The notes beneath the pieces are model-generated. The model searched no databases, was not told the origin of the DNA, and saw nothing but the letters and a program-made list of their open reading frames with translations. This document shows positions 1 to 5,624 of a DNA stretch of 5,624 nt, one piece after another. This DNA comes from Pseudomonadota bacterium (GTDB lineage: Bacteria > Pseudomonadota > Gammaproteobacteria > Burkholderiales > Burkholderiaceae_B). Position numbers and translations under genes: made by a program. The stretch is taken from NCBI GenBank assembly GCA_023389535.1, contig JAEWEH010000187.1:1-5624 (forward strand), in the 5' to 3' direction. Each line of letters begins with the position of its first letter. The stretch's first letter is position 1.

Positions 1-3000
1 CCATCGATATCGATCGCGATGTCGAGAGCCTGCGTGCGGAACTCAAGGCCACCGCGTCGGATGCGAAGATCAAGAAGATCTCCAAGCGTCTGAAGGTACT
101 GGAAGGCTTCCAGAAATCGGGCATCAAGCCCGAATGGATGGTCATGGAAGTGCTGCCGGTGCTGCCGCCGGACCTGCGTCCGCTGGTGCCGCTGGACGGC
201 GGCCGGTTCGCCACGTCCGACCTGAACGACCTGTATCGCCGCGTCATCAACCGCAACAACCGCCTGAAGCGCCTGCTGGAATTGAAGGCGCCGGACATCA
301 TCCTGCGCAATGAAAAGCGCATGCTGCAGGAGTCGGTGGATTCGCTGCTGGACAACGGTCGCCGCGGCAAGGCCATGACGGGCGCCAACAAGCGCCAGCT
401 GAAGTCGCTGGCCGACATGATCAAGGGCAAGAGCGGCCGCTTCCGCCAGAACCTGCTGGGCAAGCGCGTCGACTACTCCGGCCGTTCGGTCATCGTGGTC
501 GGTCCGCAGCTCAAGCTGCATCAATGCGGCCTGCCCAAGCTGATGGCGCTCGAGCTGTTCAAGCCCTTCATTTTCAATCGCCTGGAAATGATGGGCCTGG
601 CCACGACCATCAAGGCTGCCAAGAAGCTGGTGGAAAGCCAGGAACCCGTCGTTTGGGACATCCTGGAAGAAGTCATCCGCGAGCACCCCGTCATGCTCAA
701 CCGGGCGCCTACGCTGCACCGTCTGGGCATCCAGGCGTTCGAGCCGGTGCTGATCGAAGGCAAGGCCATCCAGCTGCACCCGCTGGTGTGCGCAGCCTTC
801 AACGCCGACTTCGACGGTGACCAGATGGCCGTGCACGTACCGCTGTCGCTCGAAGCGCAGCTGGAAGCCCGCACGCTGATGCTGGCGTCCAACAACGTGC
901 TGTTCCCCGCCAACGGCGAACCCTCGATCGTGCCTTCCCAGGACATCGTGCTGGGTCTGTACTACACGACCCGCGAGCGTATCAATGGCAAGGGCGAAGG
1001 CATGTTCTTCATGGACCTGGCCGAGGTCCAGCGCGCCTACGACAACCGCGAGGTGGAGCTGCAGAGCCGCATCACGGTGCGCCTAAACGAATACGAGCAG
1101 GACGAGGACGGCGGCTGGAAGCCTGTGCTCAAGCGTTTCGAGACGACGGTCGGCCGCGCGCTGCTGTCTGAAATCCTGCCTCATGGCCTGCCGTTCTCGG
1201 TGCTGAACCGGCCGCTGAAGAAGAAGGAAATCTCGCGCCTGATCAACCAATCTTTCCGTCGCTGCGGTTTGCGTGCAACGGTGATCTTCGCCGACAAGCT
1301 GATGCAATCCGGTTTCCGCCTGGCTACGCGTGGCGGCATCTCGATCGCCATGAGCGACATGCTGATTCCTTCCGTCAAGGAAGACATCCTTGCGCAAGCC
1401 AGCAAAGAAGTGAAGGAAATCGACAAGCAGTACTCGTCCGGTCTGGTCACTTCCCAGGAACGCTACAACAACGTGGTCGACATCTGGGGCAAGGCCGGCG
1501 ATAAGGTCGGCAAGGCCATGATGGAGCAATTGGCGACGGAACCCGTCACCAATCGCCACGGCGAAGAAGTGCGTCAGGAATCGTTCAACTCCATCTATAT
1601 GATGGCGGACTCGGGGGCCCGGGGTTCGGCGGCGCAGATCCGTCAGCTGGCCGGCATGCGCGGCCTGATGGCCAAGCCCGACGGCTCCATTATCGAAACG
1701 CCGATTACGGCCAACTTCCGCGAGGGGTTGAACGTATTGCAGTACTTCATTTCGACCCACGGCGCCCGTAAGGGTCTGGCCGATACGGCATTGAAGACAG
1801 CGAACTCGGGTTACCTGACGCGCCGTCTGGTGGACGTGACCCAGGATCTGGTCATTACCGAATCCGATTGCGGCACCACGCGCGGCTATTCCATGAAGGC
1901 TTTGGTCGAGGGCGGTGAAGTCATCGAACCCTTGCGCGATCGCATTCTGGGCCGCGTCGCCGCCGTCGATATCGTCAATCCCGACACGCAGGAGACGGCT
2001 GTTGCGGCCGGCACGCTGCTGGACGAAGACATGGTCGACTTCATCGACACCATAGGTGTGGACGAAGTCAAGGTCCGCACGCCGCTGACCTGCGAAACGC
2101 GTCACGGCTTGTGCGCGCACTGCTATGGCCGCGATCTGGGCCGCGGCATGCTGGTGAACCGCGGTGAAGCCGTCGGTGTGATTGCCGCGCAGTCCATCGG
2201 CGAACCCGGCACGCAGCTGACGATGCGTACCTTCCACATCGGTGGTGCGGCATCGCGCGCAGCGATGGCCAGTTCGGTGGAAACCAAATCGGCCGGTACC
2301 ATAGGCTTTGCCATTGGCCTGCGCTATGTCACCAATGCCAAGGGTGAACGCGTCGCCATTTCGCGGTCCGGTGAAATCGTCATCTTCGACGACAACCGCC
2401 GCGAGCGCGAACGCCACAAAGTGCCTTACGGCGCGACCATTACCGTCGGCGACGGCGAGGTCGTCAAGGCCGGCCAGCGCCTGGCATCGTGGGATCCGCT
2501 GACCCGCCCGATCGTGTCCGAATATGCCGGCCAGGTCCGCTTCGAGAACATCGAAGAGGGCGTCACGGTCGCCAAGCAGCTGGACGAAGTCACCGGTCTG
2601 TCGACCCTCGTGGTCATTACGCCAAAGACACGCAGCGGCAAGACCATGATGCGCCCGCAAATCAAGCTGATCAACGAAGCTGGTCAGGAAGTCAAGATTG
2701 CCGGTACGGATCATTCGGTCAATATTTCCTTCCCCATTGGCGCGCTGATCACGGTGCGCGATGGCCAGCAGGTTTCCGTGGGTGAAGTGCTGGCGCGTAT
2801 TCCGCAGGAATCGCAAAAGACGCGCGACATCACCGGCGGTCTGCCGCGTGTGGCCGAACTGTTCGAAGCCCGTTCGCCCAAGGACGCCGGCATGCTGGCC
2901 GACGTGACCGGCACGGTGTCTTTCGGCAAGGACACCAAGGGCAAGCAGCGTCTGGTCATCACCGACCTGGAAGGCGTCAGCCACGAATTCCTGATTCCCA

Positions 3001-3674
3001 AGGAAAAACAGGTTCTGGTGCACGACGGCCAGGTGGTGAACAAGGGCGAAATGATCGTCGATGGCCCGGCCGACCCGCACGACATCCTGCGCTTGCAGGG
3101 CATCGAGCGCCTGGCCAGCTATGTCGTCAACGAAGTGCAGGACGTTTATCGCTTGCAAGGCGTGAAGATCAACGACAAGCACATCGAAGTCATCGTCCGC
3201 CAGATGCTGCGCCGCGTGAATATCGTCGATGCCGGCGATACCAGCTTCATCACGGGCGAACAGGTCGAGCGTTCGGAACTGCTCAACGAGAACGACCGCA
3301 TGGATGCCGAGGGCAAGATCCCGGCGACGTACGAAAACGTGCTGCTGGGCATTACCAAGGCTTCGCTGTCCACGGACTCCTTCATCTCGGCGGCTTCCTT
3401 CCAGGAAACCACCAGGGTGCTGACCGAGGCGGCCATCATGGGCAAACGCGACGAATTGCGCGGCCTGAAGGAAAACGTCATCGTCGGCCGCCTGATCCCC
3501 GCGGGCACCGGCATGTCGTACCACATGGCACGCAAGGACAAGGAGGCCCACGAGGCCGCCGAACGTCAGGCAGCGCGTGCCATGGCGAACCCCTTCGAGG
3601 ATACACCGGCCGAAACGGCGGAGACTCACGAAGGGACCAGCGAGGATCAAGGTACGGACGCGACCGAAGAGTAA
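1..3674 (+). CDS. rpoC: DNA-directed RNA polymerase subunit beta' (5'-truncated by window edge)
   Basis: Largest subunit of RNA polymerase, carrying the catalytic Mg. The frame is open from base 3 to the TAA at 3672-3674 (1223 residues). By alignment from memory to E. coli beta' (1407 aa), the first visible codon matches about residue 192, so the N-terminal zinc ribbon lies outside. In order: clamp helices that bind sigma (about 220-350), switch 2 (about 408-494), the Mg-binding NADFDGD (801-821), bridge helix (about 1722-1829), the second zinc site with Cys codons at 1869, 2091, 2112 and 2121, and the trigger loop with Met 2223 and His 2235 (E. coli M932, H936). The loop is split by an SI3-type insertion of about 189 residues (2256-2822) and resumes at DITGGLPRV (2826). 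Switch 1 is [12 protein letters not shown] (from 3348). A roughly 30-residue acidic tail ends the protein. No frameshift or lost catalytic residue. It should be the last gene of an rpoBC operon, since a terminator follows within 31 bases. An in-frame ATG at 138 is internal, not the start. Confidence 0.99.
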   Translation, partial: IDIDRDVESLRAELKATASDAKIKKISKRLKVLEGFQKSGIKPEWMVMEVLPVLPPDLRPLVPLDGGRFATSDLNDLYRRVINRNNRLKRLLELKAPDIILRNEKRMLQESVDSLLDNGRRGKAMTGANKRQLKSLADMIKGKSGRFRQNLLGKRVDYSGRSVIVVGPQLKLHQCGLPKLMALELFKPFIFNRLEMMGLATTIKAAKKLVESQEPVVWDILEEVIREHPVMLNRAPTLHRLGIQAFEPVLIEGKAIQLHPLVCAAFNADFDGDQMAVHVPLSLEAQLEARTLMLASNNVLFPANGEPSIVPSQDIVLGLYYTTRERINGKGEGMFFMDLAEVQRAYDNREVELQSRITVRLNEYEQDEDGGWKPVLKRFETTVGRALLSEILPHGLPFSVLNRPLKKKEISRLINQSFRRCGLRATVIFADKLMQSGFRLATRGGISIAMSDMLIPSVKEDILAQASKEVKEIDKQYSSGLVTSQERYNNVVDIWGKAGDKVGKAMMEQLATEPVTNRHGEEVRQESFNSIYMMADSGARGSAAQIRQLAGMRGLMAKPDGSIIETPITANFREGLNVLQYFISTHGARKGLADTALKTANSGYLTRRLVDVTQDLVITESDCGTTRGYSMKALVEGGEVIEPLRDRILGRVAAVDIVNPDTQETAVAAGTLLDEDMVDFIDTIGVDEVKVRTPLTCETRHGLCAHCYGRDLGRGMLVNRGEAVGVIAAQSIGEPGTQLTMRTFHIGGAASRAAMASSVETKSAGTIGFAIGLRYVTNAKGERVAISRSGEIVIFDDNRRERERHKVPYGATITVGDGEVVKAGQRLASWDPLTRPIVSEYAGQVRFENIEEGVTVAKQLDEVTGLSTLVVITPKTRSGKTMMRPQIKLINEAGQEVKIAGTDHSVNISFPIGALITVRDGQQVSVGEVLARIPQESQKTRDITGGLPRVAELFEARSPKDAGMLADVTGTVSFGKDTKGKQRLVITDLEGVSHEFLIPKEKQVLVHDGQVVNKGEMIVDGPADPHDILRLQGIERLASYVVNEVQDVYRLQGVKINDKHIEVIVRQMLRRVNIVDAGDTSFITGEQVERSELLNENDRMDAEGKIPATYENVLLGITKASLSTDSFISAASFQETTRVLTEAAIMGKRDELRGLKENVIVGRLIPAGTGMSYHMARKDKEAHEAAERQAARAMANPFEDTPAETAETHEGTSEDQGTDATEE

Positions 3675-3703
3675 ATCCGCGCTTGTAGTGGTACAGAAGG
3701 AAG

Positions 3704-3735
3704 AACGCCAGGCTGCAGTAAGCCTGGCGTTTTTT
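3704..3735 (+). terminator. Intrinsic terminator of the rpoBC operon
   Basis: A perfect 10-bp inverted repeat, ACGCCAGGCT (3705-3714) and AGCCTGGCGT (3721-3730), encloses the 6-base loop GCAGTA. Six T (3730-3735) run from the last stem base. The A residues just before the stem can pair with the T-tract and lengthen it. The stem begins 30 bases after the rpoC stop, the expected place for the end of the operon. It should insulate the downstream cyclase gene from the very high rpoBC transcription. The purine-rich run before the stem would give a weak T/C-rich tract on the other strand, so reverse-direction termination is possible but less likely. Confidence 0.94.
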
Positions 3736-3771
3736 CGCCCACCGTATGCGCATTGCGGTTTTGATCACGAC

Positions 3772-3777
3772 AGGAAG
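3772..3777 (+). promoter_or_regulatory. Ribosome binding site that fixes the cyclase start at ATG 3783
   Basis: AGGAAG lies 5 bases before ATG 3783, a normal Shine-Dalgarno distance. The frame also has a TTG at 3780, but it is only 2 bases from this site, which is too close. The ATG is therefore chosen, giving a 458-residue protein. Confidence 0.8.
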
Positions 3778-3782
3778 CTTTG

Positions 3783-5159
3783 ATGAGCAGTGCATCGCTA
3801 GAAACGTTGACGCAGGACTGGGGCGAACTATTGCTCGCCTTCCAGCCGGACATCATGGACAAGACCAGCGCGCTGGTCGACGCCCATCAGGACATGCTTG
3901 CCTCGTATTTCTATGAGCAAATGCTCAGTGATCCCGTTGCGTCGCAATTTCTTAGCCACGAGCAGGTCAAGAACCGCCTGCATGGTTCCATGAAGCGATG
4001 GGTGTCAGGACTGTTTGCATTGCGGGCCGGTCACGACATGCAGCAGCTGGTCGCCTTTCAATCGCATATCGGCGAAGTCCATGCGCGCGTGGAAGTGCCG
4101 GTGCATGTGGTGCTGCGAGGCGCCCGTGCATTGAAACGCAAAAGCCTGAGCCTATTGCGTCAGGACGCCTCGTTCAGCGAGACCGAACGCCTGCTGGCGA
4201 GCCAGTATGTTTCGATGTCCATCGATCTGGCGATGGAGATCATGAGCAATGCTTATTCTTCTTCCCATGACCGCAATGCACGGGCGGAAGAATCATATCG
4301 CCTGTTTTCGGTGGCGCAAAATCTGGCCGCCGAAAAAGAGCGCCAGCGCGCCGCACTGCTGGACTGGGAAAACCAGTTGATGTTTGATCGGGCCATAGGG
4401 CTGGATGCCGCCCACTTGCCGCGCATAGGCGCAGCGGAATTCGGCCTGTGGTTTCGCCACAAGGGGGCGCACGCCTTCCAGGGCGCTGCCGAAACCGAAC
4501 AGATACTACAGGCCATGCAGTACATCGATGACGTCCTGTTGCCGGCGTCAGACGTACAGGCCGAAGACAATACGCAAAGGGTGCGGCGCCTGCGCGACCT
4601 GCGAGAACGCACCAAGAGCATAGGCTATCACCTGGATCGCCTCTTCGAGCAGCACAACGAGCTGGAATCTGGGCGCGATGCGCTGACTCGCCTGTTGAGC
4701 CGTAAGTTCCTGTCGGTCGTCCTGAGCAAAGAGGTTAACTACGCGCGTACCACCGGCACGACCTTCGCCCTGCTGGCCATTGACCTGGATCATTTCAAGC
4801 AGGTCAATGATCGCCACGGCCATGAGGCCGGGGATATGGTGCTGCAGCAATTTGCCATGCTGGTGAACAACAGCACCCGCGGTGGCGATTATGCGTTCCG
4901 GCTTGGAGGCGAGGAATTCCTGCTGCTGCTGGTGGACATCAGCCCGCAGAGTGCCTTGCGGGTCGCCAACACGCTGCGTGCCATGACAGAATCGGAGTCT
5001 TTTCGCCTGCCCCAGGATCGCGAGACGCAGATGACGGTCAGTATCGGCCTGGCCATGCACGACGGCCACCCGGACTACCTACGCACAATGCGCCGCGCCG
5101 ACGCCGCACTGTACGAGGCCAAGCGCGCGGGCCGCAACCGGGTCGAGGTGGCGGAATAG
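3783..5159 (+). CDS. Globin-coupled sensor diguanylate cyclase (DosC/BpeGReg type)
   Basis: Predicted cytosolic haem protein that condenses two GTP to c-di-GMP under control of O2 or another haem ligand. It is 458 residues; E. coli DosC is 460 and aligns over its whole length. The sensor globin spans about 1-160, with proximal His100 in EVHAR (DosC H98) and distal Tyr44 in the FYEQM segment (DosC Y43). Leu66 and Ser69 occupy the other distal positions. A helical middle domain (about 165-290) has the conserved FGLWFRHKG (220-228). The GGDEF domain (about 295-455) has metal-binding Asp334 in AIDLDHFK, Asn342, the active-site GGEEF (375-379) and an RxxD product-inhibition site (366-369) five residues before it, so it should be active and feedback-inhibited. 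No signal peptide or membrane segment is seen. It lies behind the rpoC terminator, with no recognisable promoter in the 108-base gap, and is convergent with a kinase gene. The family assignment is firm; the identity of the ligand and the cellular output are inference. Confidence 0.96.
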   Translation: MSSASLETLTQDWGELLLAFQPDIMDKTSALVDAHQDMLASYFYEQMLSDPVASQFLSHEQVKNRLHGSMKRWVSGLFALRAGHDMQQLVAFQSHIGEVHARVEVPVHVVLRGARALKRKSLSLLRQDASFSETERLLASQYVSMSIDLAMEIMSNAYSSSHDRNARAEESYRLFSVAQNLAAEKERQRAALLDWENQLMFDRAIGLDAAHLPRIGAAEFGLWFRHKGAHAFQGAAETEQILQAMQYIDDVLLPASDVQAEDNTQRVRRLRDLRERTKSIGYHLDRLFEQHNELESGRDALTRLLSRKFLSVVLSKEVNYARTTGTTFALLAIDLDHFKQVNDRHGHEAGDMVLQQFAMLVNNSTRGGDYAFRLGGEEFLLLLVDISPQSALRVANTLRAMTESESFRLPQDRETQMTVSIGLAMHDGHPDYLRTMRRADAALYEAKRAGRNRVEVAE

Positions 5160-5179
5160 AATAGGGGCAAGGGCTGGCC

Positions 5180-5624
5180 CTACTCTACAACGGAAGCGGC
5201 GGGCAAGCGGATGAAGAATGTCGTGCCCCGGCCTTCCTCGCTTTCCAGCTCTATCGAACCGCCGTGCCGGCCGACGACTGTTTTGACGAACGCCAGACCC
5301 AGGCCCGAACCCGCAGGATGATCGTGCGCCTGGTCTTGTATCCTGGAAAACGGCTGGAATAATTCCTGCTGGTCCCGTTGCGCGATGCCGCGTCCTTGAT
5401 CGGCGATCGTCGCCAGCCAGAATAACCCGTCCCGTTGTAGCCGACATGACACCGTGGTGTGCGCTGCGCTGTATTTGATGGCGTTGTCCAGCAGATTGCA
5501 CCAAGCGCGTCGCAGCATCGCGGGGTCGCCTTCCGTCCAGGCCTGGTCGGGGTGCTGATCGAACACCACAGTAATGCCGCCCTGTGTCGCTTGCGCCCAT
5601 AGGTCGTCGCAACTTTGCGCGATG
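5180..5624 (-). CDS. Sensor histidine kinase, C-terminal ATPase domain (N-terminal part beyond window)
   Basis: The catalytic half of a two-component sensor kinase, which binds ATP and phosphorylates a conserved His on the same dimer. On the minus strand the frame is open from the window edge to the TAG at 5182-5180, giving 147 visible residues. All HATPase landmarks are present: the N box NLLDNAIKYS (5468-5497), G1 box DQGRGI (5384-5401), F box FQPF (from 5359) and G2 box GSGLGL (5294-5311). The protein ends shortly after the last ATPase strand (FFIRLP), so there is no C-terminal receiver domain. The His box, sensor and membrane segments lie to the right of the window. A GTG at 5569 is internal, because the frame continues without a stop to the edge and reads like the usual lead-in to an ATPase domain. 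It converges on the cyclase with 20 bases between stop codons. The signal sensed and the partner regulator cannot be told. Confidence 0.93.
   Translation of the reverse strand, partial: IAQSCDDLWAQATQGGITVVFDQHPDQAWTEGDPAMLRRAWCNLLDNAIKYSAAHTTVSCRLQRDGLFWLATIADQGRGIAQRDQQELFQPFSRIQDQAHDHPAGSGLGLAFVKTVVGRHGGSIELESEEGRGTTFFIRLPAASVVE

Noticed and set aside
366..379. Possible degeneration of the cyclase because its motif is GGEEF and not GGDEF (residue numbers of the cyclase)
   Set aside because: GGEEF is a common active variant, and the metal-binding Asp, Asn and RxxD residues are all kept.
2256..2822. The large insertion inside the rpoC trigger loop as a foreign or intein-like element
   Set aside because: Its length and sequence match the SI3 insertion of E. 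coli beta', a normal part of proteobacterial rpoC; no intein splicing motifs are seen.
1083..3650. An 855-codon open frame on the minus strand, antisense to rpoC
   Set aside because: Long antisense frames are common opposite GC-rich genes with strong third-position bias. Its translation is a low-complexity mix rich in His, Asp, Arg and Ala with no recognisable domain, while the plus strand is unmistakable rpoC.
3780..3782. TTG as the start of the cyclase
   Set aside because: It is two bases from the ribosome binding site and directly followed by an ATG with ideal spacing.
5162..5182. A bidirectional terminator between the convergent genes, from TAGGG/CCCTA or AGGGC/GCCCT repeats
   Set aside because: The stems are only 5 bp, one has a 2-base loop, the two options exclude each other, and neither strand has a T-tract.
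5079..5612. A 177-codon minus-strand frame over the kinase region
   Set aside because: It is a shadow in another frame of the kinase; the true frame carries all four ATPase boxes, and this one has an Arg/Gly-rich translation and overlaps the cyclase end.

Overview
The window holds the 3' end of the rpoBC operon and a short accessory segment behind it. Three protein-coding genes are visible: rpoC (beta' subunit of RNA polymerase, lacking its first ~190 codons), a complete globin-coupled sensor diguanylate cyclase, and the C-terminal 147 codons of a sensor histidine kinase on the opposite strand. There are no RNA genes, mobile elements, CRISPR repeats or long unexplained gaps.

The organism is most likely a betaproteobacterium, probably of the Bordetella/Achromobacter (Alcaligenaceae) group. 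The DNA is GC-rich with strong G/C at third codon positions. The beta' protein follows the Escherichia coli protein almost block by block, including the ~188-residue insertion in the trigger loop typical of proteobacteria. An oxygen-sensing globin-GGDEF protein of this architecture is known from Bordetella (BpeGReg) and E. coli (DosC). The genus is an inference.

Layout: positions 1-3674 (+) are rpoC. Positions 3675-3782 are a 108-base intergenic region with a textbook intrinsic terminator (10-bp perfect stem, 6-base loop, T-tract), then a good ribosome binding site. Positions 3783-5159 (+) are the diguanylate cyclase, with haem-ligand, product-inhibition (RxxD) and active-site (GGEEF) residues all intact. 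After 20 bases, positions 5180-5624 (-) are the kinase ATPase domain, convergent with the cyclase and running off the right edge.

The terminator separates core transcription machinery from a signalling locus. The cyclase is predicted to make c-di-GMP under control of O2 (or another haem ligand). The kinase has its own unseen promoter to the right; a functional link to the cyclase is only suggested by proximity. I find no clearly new system here. The points most worth checking are the cyclase ligand pocket, the identity and partner of the kinase, and a strand-biased CATAGG hexamer that accounts for five of the six rare ATA codons in the two plus-strand genes.
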